A stretch of 64,000 nt of DNA, from NCBI RefSeq assembly GCF_005160265.1, contig NZ_CP039865.1, positions 4,565,001 through 4,629,000 of the forward strand, in the 5' to 3' direction. How positions within the stretch are numbered: position 1 is the stretch's first letter; each line of letters opens with the position of its first letter. The position numbers and the translations under genes were made by a program. Below the pieces are notes generated by a model. That model saw nothing but the letters and a program-made list of their open reading frames with translations, ran no database searches and was not told the DNA's origin. Positions 41,356 through 49,802 of this stretch are shown one piece after another. This stretch comes from Phreatobacter aquaticus (GTDB lineage Bacteria > Pseudomonadota > Alphaproteobacteria > Rhizobiales > Phreatobacteraceae).

Positions 41356-41832
41356 ATGCAGGCCCGCGCCGTTACTCCCGACATCGATCCCGGCAGCCTG
41401 CTGGCCGGCGCCGGGTTCATCGACGCCTTTCGCATCGTGGTCACCGATAGCGCGATCGACGCGCCAACGGCGGCGGAGCGCATGATGGGGCGAAGCCCAC
41501 GCTGGGTGACCGCGCTCCTGAAGCTCCGCAATGTCATCGTCAGGCCCCTCGGGCTCAAGGGGCCTGTCGAACAGGCGTTGCCTTCGACCGAGCGCATTGG
41601 CATCTTCCCGGTGATCAGCCGCTCGCCGGAGCGGGTGGTTGTCGGCCTGGATGACAGGCATCTGGATTTCCGAGCCGTTATCGACGTGACGATCCTCGGC
41701 AACTCCCGTCAGATTACTGCCAGCACGATCGTCAAGACCCACAATTGGCTCGGCCGCACCTATCTTGCGACCATCATGCCGTTTCACCGCGTCATCGTGC
41801 GCACCATGCTGGAGCAGGTGAAGGCGCCCTAG
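41356..41832 (+). CDS. DUF2867 domain protein
   Basis: Protein of 158 aa with the DUF2867 pattern: AGAGFIDAFRIVV near the N-terminus, then GIFPVISRSPERVVVGLDDRHLDFRAVIDV and NWLGRTYLATIMPFHRVIVRTML. The family is a START/polyketide-cyclase-like fold of unknown role. The ATG at 41356 has AGGGAC 7 nt upstream; upstream in-frame codons do not look coding. It lies between the transporter and racemase genes and may be part of the same transcript. Confidence 0.8.
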   Translation: MQARAVTPDIDPGSLLAGAGFIDAFRIVVTDSAIDAPTAAERMMGRSPRWVTALLKLRNVIVRPLGLKGPVEQALPSTERIGIFPVISRSPERVVVGLDDRHLDFRAVIDVTILGNSRQITASTIVKTHNWLGRTYLATIMPFHRVIVRTMLEQVKAP

Positions 41833-41865
41833 GGCCTCACCGCATCGCGAGAAGGAGTCTGGCCC

Positions 41866-42030
41866 ATGGACCCGCAATTCAAGAAGAACCCGCCGCGCAA
41901 GAAGGAGCCGGTTCGCGGCGTGTCGCTGACGCCCGAGGCCAAGAAGGCCTACGAGGACATGATCCGCGAGAAGGACGAGCGCGCCAAGAGCTACGAGACC
42001 CATCTCGCGCCGCCAATCCCGCGCAAATAG
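41866..42030 (+). CDS. Small highly charged protein (54 aa)
   Basis: A short gene with AAGGAG 8 nt before ATG, encoding 54 residues that are mostly Lys, Arg, Glu and Pro (for example KKNPPRKKEPVRG and AYEDMIREKDERAKSYE). One amphipathic helix in the middle is likely and there is no membrane segment. It sits tightly between the DUF2867 and racemase genes (33-bp and 11-bp gaps). Function is unknown; spacing and the ribosome site argue that it is translated. Confidence 0.6.
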   Translation: MDPQFKKNPPRKKEPVRGVSLTPEAKKAYEDMIREKDERAKSYETHLAPPIPRK

Positions 42031-42041
42031 GCTCCTCCTCC

Positions 42042-42767
42042 ATGCACGTGACGGTGATCAATCCGAACACCACGGCCTCGATGACCCGCGCCATCGGGGA
42101 GGCCGCCCGCGCCGCGGCCGCCGCCGGCACAACCATCGTCGCCACCAATCCCGACAGCGGTCCTGCCTCCATCGAGGGCTATTACGACGAGGTCTTCTCG
42201 ATTCCCGGCCTGATCGCCGAGATGAAGAAGGCTCGCGGCACCGACGCCTTCGTCATCGCCTGTTTCGACGATACCGGCCTCGATGGCGCCCGCTCGCTGG
42301 CGGATGTGCCGGTCATCGGCATCGGTGAGGCCGCGATGCACATGGCAACGCTGGTCGCGACCCGATTCTCGGTGATCACCACGCTCAAGGTCTCGGTCCC
42401 GGCGCTGGAACACAATGTCCGCAAATATGGCTTCGACGCCCGCTGCGGCCGGGTCCGGGCCTGCGAGGTGCCGGTTCTGGCGCTCGAGGATCCGGCTTCC
42501 GGCGCGCGCGCCAAGATCTCGTCCGAGATTGTCAGGGCCAAGGACGAGGATGGCGCCGAGGCCATTGTTCTTGGCTGCGCGGGGATGGCGGAACTTGCGG
42601 CATCCCTCACCCGCGAGCACGGGCTGCCGGTGATCGACGGGGTAGCGTCCGCGGTGAAGCTCGCCGAGGCGATGATCGGGCTCGGCCTCAAGACCTCGAA
42701 GGTCGGCGGCTATGCCCCGCCGAGGGCGAAGGCCTATGCCGGGACTTTCGCCTGGGCAGCTCCTTGA
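42042..42767 (+). CDS. Aspartate/glutamate (hydantoin) racemase family protein
   Basis: Cofactor-independent racemase of the Asp/Glu/hydantoin family, 241 aa. The two catalytic cysteines are Cys74 (IACFDDTGLDGAR) and Cys179 (VLGCAGM), and the N-terminus VINPNTTASMT is typical of hydantoin racemase. With the amidase and transporter genes upstream it fits uptake and degradation of a hydantoin, amide or related amino acid derivative (inference). Confidence 0.9.
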   Translation: MHVTVINPNTTASMTRAIGEAARAAAAAGTTIVATNPDSGPASIEGYYDEVFSIPGLIAEMKKARGTDAFVIACFDDTGLDGARSLADVPVIGIGEAAMHMATLVATRFSVITTLKVSVPALEHNVRKYGFDARCGRVRACEVPVLALEDPASGARAKISSEIVRAKDEDGAEAIVLGCAGMAELAASLTREHGLPVIDGVASAVKLAEAMIGLGLKTSKVGGYAPPRAKAYAGTFAWAAP

Positions 42768-42846
42768 GAGCATTCCAGACCGTCAACACACGCTTAAGCC
42801 GGCTATGCTATCCTCACGGGGTATGCGGTTAGGATTGCCTTCGGCC

Positions 42847-43203
42847 ATGGAAGAGCGCCGCGCGGCCTTGCGTTCGAGAACGTTCTGGAAAGGCACAGTG
42901 CTGTTTCCGGGCGGCCTCCGCTCGACCGAATGCACGGTGCGCAACTTCTCGGAAACCGGTGCTCGACTGGACTGCGGCGGCGTCAGCGACATTCCCGATC
43001 ATTTTCAGCTGAAGATTCCACAGAAGGGCAGCGCGCTTTTCAGGTGCAAGGTCGCCTGGCGGCGCGTCGGCGAGATCGGCGTCCATTTCGAGACGGACGA
43101 CGTCGCAATCAGCGAAAACTCGCTGGTCCGCAAGATCGAGGCCCTGGAAGGTCAGAACCGGGCGCTGCTGCGCCGATTGCGCAACGACGACAGCGGTTAC
43201 TGA
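42847..43203 (+). CDS. PilZ domain protein
   Basis: Single PilZ domain, 118 aa, a likely cyclic di-GMP receptor. The two binding motifs are present: RxxxR in MEERRAALRSR and N-x-S-x-x-G in NFSETGARLD. The C-terminal tail is helical. The ATG at 42847 is chosen because PilZ proteins start just before the RxxxR motif; ATGs at 42805 and 42823 are in frame. Its output partner is not indicated by the neighbours. Confidence 0.82.
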   Translation: MEERRAALRSRTFWKGTVLFPGGLRSTECTVRNFSETGARLDCGGVSDIPDHFQLKIPQKGSALFRCKVAWRRVGEIGVHFETDDVAISENSLVRKIEALEGQNRALLRRLRNDDSGY

Positions 43204-43284
43204 GGGCACCTCCCCGCATGCGGCAGTTCCCGCACGGCGACCCGCCGTGATAGCAGTGGCGCATCAATCGCCCGGAGTTGCCTG

Positions 43285-43521
43285 ATGCCCTCGAAAGCCG
43301 CCGTGATCCAGCCCATCCTGATGGCCGGCGTCATGGCCTTCCTGATGACCGCCCTGATCACCTATCTGAACCTCGGCATTCCCCCCGATTATCTCGGCCG
43401 CTGGATGCATGCCTTCGTCATTGCCTGGCCGGCGGCAGCCCTGGCAGCCTATGTCGCCATTCCGATCGCCAAGCGCGTCACGGGCCGGATCGTCACGTTC
43501 CTGGAAAGCCGCGGCCTTTGA
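43285..43521 (+). CDS. DUF2798 small membrane protein
   Basis: A 78-aa protein with two membrane segments, matching DUF2798 (QPILMAGVMAFLMTALITYLNLG and WMHAFVIAWPAAALAAYVAIPIAKRV). Function unknown. It overlaps a possible TTG start of the next membrane protein gene. Confidence 0.82.
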   Translation: MPSKAAVIQPILMAGVMAFLMTALITYLNLGIPPDYLGRWMHAFVIAWPAAALAAYVAIPIAKRVTGRIVTFLESRGL

Positions 43522-43544
43522 ACCTGATCGGGCGCATCGGCAGC

Positions 43545-44081
43545 ATGGCCCAGGCGGCGGGACCTTTCCATCTGGCGCTGGCGCTGGTTGCAACCCTTGC
43601 CGCCTTCGGCCTCAACGTGCTCGCCAACCTTGACGTCGAGGCGGCCTTGCGCATCCAGGCCTGCGACGGGCTGGACTGTCTGAAGTCTCTTCGGCCCGAT
43701 ACCCGCTATGGCGGCTATTCCGCCGATGAATTCCGAACCTTCCTGGCAACGCTCGGCCCGCTCCGCTGGACCGCGCTCAAGGCTCTGGCCGCCGACCTGC
43801 CATTGATCCTGGCCGTGACCGCGACCCTGTTGATCGCAGGCGGATTGGCCACGCGCGGCGCGGCCTTTCTCAACGAGAGGACCCGGATACTGGCCGTGGT
43901 CCTGCCGTTGGCCTATGCGGCGGCCGATCTCGTGGAAGATGCAGCACTCGCCCTTGTCTATGCGGGCCTCGCCGACACCAGCCTCGTCCTGCCCTGGATC
44001 AGCGCGCTCAAGTTCGGGCTTGCCGCCGCGAGCGCGCTGATCAGCCTGTTCCTCGGCCTCACCCGCTCCAGCCTGGGCTGA
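43545..44081 (+). CDS. Four-helix membrane protein of unknown function
   Basis: A 178-aa protein with about four hydrophobic segments (near residues 8-25, 78-100, 110-130 and 142-165) and a loop with the cysteine pair CDGLDC. I do not recognise the family. ATG at 43545 is used; a TTG at 43518, overlapping the DUF2798 stop as TTGA, would add nine residues and couple the genes. Confidence 0.6.
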   Translation: MAQAAGPFHLALALVATLAAFGLNVLANLDVEAALRIQACDGLDCLKSLRPDTRYGGYSADEFRTFLATLGPLRWTALKALAADLPLILAVTATLLIAGGLATRGAAFLNERTRILAVVLPLAYAAADLVEDAALALVYAGLADTSLVLPWISALKFGLAAASALISLFLGLTRSSLG

Positions 44082-44097
44082 AGGGGCACGCCATCGA

Positions 44098-44544
44098 TCA
44101 CGCGGCGGGCCTCGGCGACTGGTCCGTGGCGCGCTCGCCCATGAACCGGTCGAATTCCTCGCGGTCACGGGCCTGCTTCAAGCGCTCGAGATAGACCCCG
44201 AAATCCGCCTGCGCCTGATGAAGCTTCAGCCGCTCGGCCTCGAGCCGCTCCAGTTCGGCCTGCTTGAACGCCTCGAAGGCGCTGTTGCCGGTATCGCCGC
44301 CGAGGTCTCGCGCAAAATTGGTCGAGCTGCGGCCATCGCGGGGCGACTTGGGCGCGCCGGTCCACTTCTTCCAGCCGAGGATCGCCAGACCGATCGGCCA
44401 GAACAGCACGAAGCCGACGATCATCGAGGCGAGTTCCATCGGGTGCCAGCGGCGGTCGAGCGCGCCGCGCCAGCCTCCGGCGAATGGCGGGGTGCGGTCG
44501 GCCGGGGCCGAAGCGAAGGTCATGGAGGAATGGGCATGATGCAT
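44098..44544 (-). CDS. DUF2852 membrane protein
   Basis: A 148-aa DUF2852 protein: RRWHPMELASMIVGFVLFWPIGLAILGWK is the single membrane segment (about residues 33-60), followed by a Gln/Glu/Arg-rich helix (KQAELERLEAERLKLHQAQ) likely to form a coiled coil. The ATG has AAGGAG 8 nt upstream. A perfect ATGTAA/TTACAT palindrome lies 28-42 bp upstream and shares half-sites with the TetR gene, so TetR control is likely (inference). Confidence 0.85.
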   Translation of the reverse strand: MHHAHSSMTFASAPADRTPPFAGGWRGALDRRWHPMELASMIVGFVLFWPIGLAILGWKKWTGAPKSPRDGRSSTNFARDLGGDTGNSAFEAFKQAELERLEAERLKLHQAQADFGVYLERLKQARDREEFDRFMGERATDQSPRPAA

Positions 44545-44571
44545 GATGTAGCTCCTTGTTTGCTTAGTGTG

Positions 44572-44586
44572 AATGTAAGTTACATT
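44572..44586 (-). promoter_or_regulatory. Palindromic operator candidate upstream of the DUF2852 gene
   Basis: AATGTAA-G-TTACATT, a perfect 7-bp inverted repeat in the promoter region of the DUF2852 gene. Its ATGTAA/TTACAT half-sites recur at the start of the adjacent TetR gene. Confidence 0.55.
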
Positions 44587-44642
44587 ATCATTCTAACGCC
44601 TGCTGTCAAGACGACGGATCGCCTACACGCCGATGTGATCGA

Positions 44643-45275
44643 TCAGGAACTGGGGCCGAGAACCTGCGGCAAACCCTTCAGGAGAGCGCTGACGCCAATC
44701 TCAAGGGCCTTTTCCGGATCGGCCACGCCTCCAGGCGCAGCAATGGATCCGGGAGCGGATAGCGAGGCGAGCCCATGTGTCAGGGCAAAGACCAGCAAGG
44801 CGGCTGGCCGGGTCTTGGCGGGATCGGTCGTTCCGAGCATGCGCGCCACAGCCGCCTGCAGGATCGCGAAGCCTGGATCGTCCTGCCCGGACGAGGGTTC
44901 TTCCGGCTGGCCGGTATTGAACATGGCCGCGTAATAGGCCGGCTCCTCGCGCGCGAAAGCGAGATAGGCCTTGCCCATGGCGAAGAAGCCCTCGCCGCCG
45001 GCACCGGCTTGCAGGGCCGTTGCCTTCAGCCGGGCCCCAAGCGCTTCGAAACCTTGCTTGGCCACTTCGCGCAAGAGGGCCTGGCGATCCTTGAAATGGC
45101 GATAGGGGGCGGCCGGGGAGACACCGGCAATCTTGGCGGCATCCGACAGCGTGAAGCCCGCGGGGCCGCGCTCGGCGATCAATCGCTTTGCGCCCTCGAT
45201 CAACGCCTCGCGCAGATTGCCGTGATGGTAGCCGCGCCGGTCGGCGAGATTTCCGGCCTTGGATGATATCGTCAT
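44643..45275 (-). CDS. TetR-family transcriptional regulator
   Basis: Repressor-type regulator of 210 aa from the ATG at 45275. The N-terminal helix-turn-helix reads FTLSDAAKIAGVSPAAPYRHFKDRQALL, preceded by GYHHGNLREALIEGAKRLIAERG, typical of TetR with a WHG-type C-terminal domain. A perfect inverted repeat overlaps the start codon, suggesting autoregulation. The DUF2852 gene follows 98 bp downstream, and an SDR gene is divergent. Confidence 0.9.
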   Translation of the reverse strand: MTISSKAGNLADRRGYHHGNLREALIEGAKRLIAERGPAGFTLSDAAKIAGVSPAAPYRHFKDRQALLREVAKQGFEALGARLKATALQAGAGGEGFFAMGKAYLAFAREEPAYYAAMFNTGQPEEPSSGQDDPGFAILQAAVARMLGTTDPAKTRPAALLVFALTHGLASLSAPGSIAAPGGVADPEKALEIGVSALLKGLPQVLGPSS

Positions 45276-45292
45276 GTAATGTCGTATTACAT
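45274..45292 (-). promoter_or_regulatory. Palindromic operator candidate over the TetR start codon
   Basis: ATGTAAT-N5-ATTACAT, a perfect 7-bp inverted repeat whose left end overlaps the TetR start codon. It is well placed for autorepression and possibly for control of the divergent SDR gene. Confidence 0.6.
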
Positions 45293-45398
45293 CCTGCAGT
45301 GATGCGGTCAAGCGAACGGGGCCGGGCGCCCATGCGCAAAGCTCCCCTTGCCATTCGCCCCGGTATTGCGACCTCTAGGCAGCATCAAGGAGAGTTCC

Positions 45399-46100
45399 AT
45401 GCGCACCTATCTGATCACCGGCGCCAATCGCGGCATCGGCCTTGCCATCACGGAACAATTGCTCGCTCGCGGCGACAAGGTGGTGGCGACCGCTCGCCAG
45501 CCCGCCGAGGCGCAGGCCCTGGCCAAGCTTGCGGCCTCCGCCTCCGGGCGGCTGGTGGTGGTCGAGCTGGACGTGGCAAGTCCGGCCTCCATCGCCACCC
45601 TGCCCGCCCAGCTCGCCAAGGCGGACATCACGGCGCTCGACGTGCTGATCAACAATGCCGGCATGATTGGCCCCAAGCGGCAATCGACGCTCGACATGGA
45701 TTTCGACGGATTTGCCGAGACCCTGGCCGTCAACACGCTGGCGCCTCTGCGTGTGGCACAGGTGGCGCTGCCCCTGCTCAAGGCGGCCAAGGGCTCGAAG
45801 ATCCTCACCATCACCAGCCGCATGGGCTCGCTCAGCCACATGACGTCCGACCGCATCGCCTATCGCACGTCGAAAGCCGCCGTGAACAAGGTGATGCAGG
45901 GCCTCTCGACCGATCTCGCCCCGGAGGGCATCGTCGTTGCCGTCGCCCATCCTGGCTGGGTCAAGACCGACATGGGCGGTCAGGCCGCCGCCATCGAGCC
46001 GGCAGAAAGCGCCCGCGGACTGATCGCCGTGGTCGACGGCATGACGTCAGGCGATGTCTGCACCTTCTATGATTATTCTGGCCAGATCATCCCCTGGTAG
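45399..46100 (+). CDS. SDR-family oxidoreductase
   Basis: Short-chain dehydrogenase/reductase of 233 aa with all key residues: TGANRGIG cofactor motif, NNAGMIG, catalytic serine in TSRMGS and YRTSK. It resembles C-factor/sniffer-like SDRs (VAHPGWVKTDMGG, and a YDYSGQIIPW end). The ATG at 45399 has AAGGAGA 6 nt upstream. It is divergent from the TetR gene and may be its target. The substrate is unknown. Confidence 0.88.
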   Translation: MRTYLITGANRGIGLAITEQLLARGDKVVATARQPAEAQALAKLAASASGRLVVVELDVASPASIATLPAQLAKADITALDVLINNAGMIGPKRQSTLDMDFDGFAETLAVNTLAPLRVAQVALPLLKAAKGSKILTITSRMGSLSHMTSDRIAYRTSKAAVNKVMQGLSTDLAPEGIVVAVAHPGWVKTDMGGQAAAIEPAESARGLIAVVDGMTSGDVCTFYDYSGQIIPW

Positions 46101-46320
46101 GACGGCGGAATGATCGGACAGCCGGCCAGACAGGTCAGCAGGGTTCACCTATTGCGCCGATCTTTTTGCTGGTCGGTTTCATCTGATCGATCAAGGGCAT
46201 CGCTCGGCGGTATCGCCGCGCGGACGCCGCCCGGGGCCTGTGGACAACCAAATTCCGCTTCACAAGACTGTCACGAGCCGCTTAGCTTCCGGTCCCGGTT
46301 CCTGAATAAGGAGGCCAGCC

Positions 46321-46404
46321 GTGGAGCTCGCTCGACACGTGAATGTCTTCGCACTCTGTGCCGCGTTTGCATTCGTTGGCGCCATTCTGCTCGGCGCCTT
46401 CTGA
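46321..46404 (+). CDS. 27-aa single-pass membrane small protein
   Basis: A GTG-started small gene with a perfect AAGGAGG at 46308-46314, 6 nt upstream. It encodes MELARHV followed by one hydrophobic helix (NVFALCAAFAFVGAILLGAF) that ends the protein. Such tiny single-helix proteins often modulate a larger membrane complex. It stands in a 550-bp space between the SDR and DUF2865 genes with no other gene. Function unknown. Confidence 0.6.
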   Translation: MELARHVNVFALCAAFAFVGAILLGAF

Positions 46405-46652
46405 ATCCGAAGTTCCTGACGGCCGATGGTCCGTCTGCCGACATCATATGGACCGCTCCGGTTTGACCGCCGGGGCGGTCGATGTCGTTAGCGATACCGC
46501 GATTGTTTCGCTCGACGTCGGGTTTCCAGACGATTCGCACCCGCTCCGACACAAGATTGCAATCTGAACGCGTCATGCGTGTCGGCGGGAACAGACGTCG
46601 TCCAGCCGGGTTGCTGGACGTGTTCCTCGCCAGTCCATGGAGCCTGTCCACA

Positions 46653-47609
46653 ATGCAAGCGGCCCGATACGGCCTGATGATTCTTGCCGCGGCGATGCTC
46701 GTGCCCATGGCCGGCATGAGCCCGGCCGCCGCGCAGGATGCCGACGAGATCTACGCCATCAACCGCAGGGACGCCGAACAGCGGGCCGCCCGGCGTGGCG
46801 AGGCTCCGCAGAGCCGCGCATCGATCTTTCCGGGCTTCAACCTGTTCGGCCAAGCCCGGCGCGATGTTCCCGAGATCACCGTCCGCCCTGGCCCCGCCGG
46901 CAATGGACGCCATCCCCCGGCCGATTCCAACGCCGAGGCAGCGACCGACAGTTCCGAAAATCCCGGCGGACCGCGCGCCTTCTGCGTTCGGCTCTGCGAC
47001 GGCTTCTTCTTCCCGGCCGGCTCGACGACCGGCGGCGCGGGCCGCAATGCCCAGCAGGCAACGTGCAACAGCCTGTGCCCCGGCACTGAAATGGCCCTCT
47101 ATTCGGTCGCCTCGCGCGGCACGATCGCGGACGCGACATCCAGTCGCGGACAGACCTATGCGAGCCTGCGCACCGCCTTCCTGTTCCGCCAGCGGGTCGA
47201 GAATGCCTGCACCTGCCATGGCGGCGCGACCAATGGCCTCGCCCGCCTGCCGATCACCCATGATCACACGCTGCGCGCTGGCGACATCGTGGTGACCGAA
47301 GCCGGTGTCCGGGTCTTTTCGGGCGGGCCGCGCTTTCCCTATCGTGCCCAGGATTTCGTGGCAGCCCGCGCCTATGGCCGCCTGCCGGTCGATGTCCAGC
47401 GCCGCGTGGCCGAGATCGAAGCCGGGCTCCATGCCCGTGATGCCGGTTCCCAGGCGCCCGTCGCCCGCCTGGGCGGTACAGCCGCGCGCCGTGCCGGCAT
47501 TGGCCAGACGGCGGTGCAGGCATCGCTTCCTGTCACCAGCGGCTCGGTCACCCAGGAGGGGGTGCGCGTCCTCGACCTGACCCGCGCCACGGAGACCACG
47601 ATCCGCTGA
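46653..47609 (+). CDS. DUF2865 exported protein
   Basis: Exported protein of 318 aa. The signal peptide (MQAARYGLMILAAAMLVPMAGMSPAAAQ) ends near residue 28. The DUF2865 core is clear: AFCVRLCDGFFFPAGS, TCNSLCPGTEMALYSV, TYASLRTAFLFRQRVENACTCHG, with paired cysteines. The ATG at 46653 puts the signal peptide at the very start; an ATG at 46575 would add 26 residues. The family is common in Hyphomicrobiales and of unknown function, probably envelope-related. Confidence 0.85.
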   Translation: MQAARYGLMILAAAMLVPMAGMSPAAAQDADEIYAINRRDAEQRAARRGEAPQSRASIFPGFNLFGQARRDVPEITVRPGPAGNGRHPPADSNAEAATDSSENPGGPRAFCVRLCDGFFFPAGSTTGGAGRNAQQATCNSLCPGTEMALYSVASRGTIADATSSRGQTYASLRTAFLFRQRVENACTCHGGATNGLARLPITHDHTLRAGDIVVTEAGVRVFSGGPRFPYRAQDFVAARAYGRLPVDVQRRVAEIEAGLHARDAGSQAPVARLGGTAARRAGIGQTAVQASLPVTSGSVTQEGVRVLDLTRATETTIR

Positions 47610-47821
47610 TTGACATCGGTTAAGGACTGTGGCGGCTTGGTGGCGACCAACCTGTTGATCACATGGGCCGGGATGCTGTATGACGCGGCCCGACATCCAG
47701 ACTAAGCGGCAAGCGGTCGGCAGGGTTGCCGAAGGGATCCGAAGGTGGATCGGCTTGCCGGGAGCCTGCATCAAAAGGGGCCGGATCATCTCATCCGGAA
47801 GTCCTCGAGGTCCTGAACCCA

Positions 47822-49795
47822 ATGACAAAAGATGCGGCGCAAGCCGGTAGCGTGGCCCCGGTCGATGCCGGCGACCCGGCCAAAATGGCCGGCGGCGCCA
47901 ATGGCGCACCCGGCGCAGACCATTCCCAGCCCCACGCGAGCTTTGCCGCGTTGTTCGTGGGCTCGATCGGCGTTGTCTATGGCGACATCGGCACAAGCCC
48001 GCTCTATGCCTTCCGCGAGGCGCTGGTGGCGGCCATGGGGCACAATGCCCAGGGCATCCCCTCCCGCGACATGGTGCTCGGCGTCATCTCGCTGATCCTC
48101 TGGTCGCTGATCCTGATCATCACGATCAAATATGTGCTGCTGCTGCTGCGCGCCGACGACAAGGGCGAAGGCGGCATCCTGACACTGGTGACGCTGAGCC
48201 AGCGCGCGGTTGGCCGCCCGACCTACATCATCGCCCTCCTCGGCATGGCGGGAGCTGCCCTGTTCTATGGCGATGCGGCGATCACGCCGGCCATTTCCGT
48301 GCTGTCGGCGGTGGAGGGCCTCAAGCTCGTCACACCGGTCTTCGAGCCCTATATCCTGCCGATCACCGTCGTGATCATCGTCGCGCTGTTTGCGGTCCAG
48401 AGCCACGGCACCGCCAGCGTCGCCCGCTATTTCGGGCCGATCTGCATCGTCTGGTTCGTTGTGATGGGCGTGAGCGGCCTCAGCCACATCTGGGACGACC
48501 TGACCATCTTCTATGCCTTCAACCCGGTCTACGGCGTCAGGTTCGTCGCCAACCATGGCACGGTCGGGCTTCTGGCACTGGGCGCGGTGTTCCTGGCGGT
48601 CACGGGTGGCGAGGCGCTCTATACCGACCTCGGCCATTTCGGCCGCAAGCCGATCCAGTGGGCCTGGTTCACACTGATCTTCCCGGCCCTGACACTGAAC
48701 TATCTTGGCCAGGGCGCCATGATCCTCGCCGATCCTTCCAAGCTGCAGAACCCGTTCTTCCTGCTGTTCCCCAGCTGGGCGCTGCTGCCGACCGTGATTC
48801 TCGCGACGCTTGCCACCATCATCGCCAGCCAGGCCGTGATCACCGGCGCCTTCTCTCTGTCACGCCAGGCCATCCAGCTCGGCCTGCTGCCGCGCATGGC
48901 GATCCGCCATACCTCGGAAGAGCATTCCGGCCAGATCTACATGCCGGCCGTCAACTGGGGCATCCTGATCGGCGTCCTCGTGCTGGTCCTGGTGTTCAAG
49001 AATTCCTCGGCACTCGCCTCTGCCTATGGCATCGCGGTCACAGCCACGATGGCGATCACAGCAGTGCTCGCCTATGTCGTCGTCCGGCGCCTGTGGAAAT
49101 GGAACATCATGCTGGCCCTGGCGATCCTCGGGCCGCTGATCGTCATCCACTTCATCTTCCTGGGCGCCAATCTGCTCAAGGTGCTTGATGGCGGCTGGGT
49201 GCCGCTGGTGATCGGCGCGGTGATCCTGTTCCTGATGATCACCTGGCGCACCGGCTCGCGCATCCTGGCGGACAAGACCCGGCGCATCGAGGTGCCGCTC
49301 GACGACCTGCTGAAGAGCTTCGAGAAGCGCCCGCCGCACCGGGTGCCGGGCACGGCGATCTTCCTGTCGTCGGACCATTCCTATGCACCGGCATCGCTCC
49401 TGCACAACCTCAAGCACAACAAGGTGCTCCACGAACACAACGTGTTCCTGGCGGTGAAGAGCGCCGACACGCCGCGCGTTCCCGACGGCGAGCGGATCTA
49501 TTTCGAGAAGATCAACGACTCGTTCTCGAAGCTGATCCTGAAGTTCGGCTACATGGAGACGCCGAACCTTCCCAAGGCCCTGATCGCCTGCAAGAAGGCC
49601 GGGCTCAAGTTCGACATGATGTCGACCTCGTTCTTCCTGTCGCGGCGCCATCTGAAGGCCTCCGGCAAGCTCGGCATGCCGATGTGGCAGGACTACATCT
49701 TCATCTCGATGGCCGTGAACGCCAATTCGGCCACAGACTATTTCCATCTCCCCACCGGCCGCGTGGTCGAGGTCGGAACGCAGGTCACGATCTGA
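47822..49795 (+). CDS. kup: Low-affinity potassium transporter Kup
   Basis: KUP/HAK-family proton-coupled potassium importer, 657 aa with about twelve membrane segments and a cytosolic C-terminal domain. Diagnostic motifs are [61 protein letters not shown] and [11 protein letters not shown]. The ATG at 47822 follows an acidic, glycine-rich cytosolic tail of about 40 residues before the first helix. An upstream in-frame stretch to 47726 looks non-coding. Confidence 0.95.
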   Translation: MTKDAAQAGSVAPVDAGDPAKMAGGANGAPGADHSQPHASFAALFVGSIGVVYGDIGTSPLYAFREALVAAMGHNAQGIPSRDMVLGVISLILWSLILIITIKYVLLLLRADDKGEGGILTLVTLSQRAVGRPTYIIALLGMAGAALFYGDAAITPAISVLSAVEGLKLVTPVFEPYILPITVVIIVALFAVQSHGTASVARYFGPICIVWFVVMGVSGLSHIWDDLTIFYAFNPVYGVRFVANHGTVGLLALGAVFLAVTGGEALYTDLGHFGRKPIQWAWFTLIFPALTLNYLGQGAMILADPSKLQNPFFLLFPSWALLPTVILATLATIIASQAVITGAFSLSRQAIQLGLLPRMAIRHTSEEHSGQIYMPAVNWGILIGVLVLVLVFKNSSALASAYGIAVTATMAITAVLAYVVVRRLWKWNIMLALAILGPLIVIHFIFLGANLLKVLDGGWVPLVIGAVILFLMITWRTGSRILADKTRRIEVPLDDLLKSFEKRPPHRVPGTAIFLSSDHSYAPASLLHNLKHNKVLHEHNVFLAVKSADTPRVPDGERIYFEKINDSFSKLILKFGYMETPNLPKALIACKKAGLKFDMMSTSFFLSRRHLKASGKLGMPMWQDYIFISMAVNANSATDYFHLPTGRVVEVGTQVTI

Positions 49796-49802
49796 CCGTC
49801 TC

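Noticed and set aside
46447-46480. GACCGC-CGGG-GCGGTC inverted repeat near 46465-46480 as a terminator
   Set aside because: The stem is six base pairs and no T-run follows; such short GC dyads are common in this DNA.
47610-47821. Possible riboswitch upstream of kup
   Set aside because: No recognisable conserved riboswitch core or extended pairing could be found by eye; a covariance-model search would be needed.
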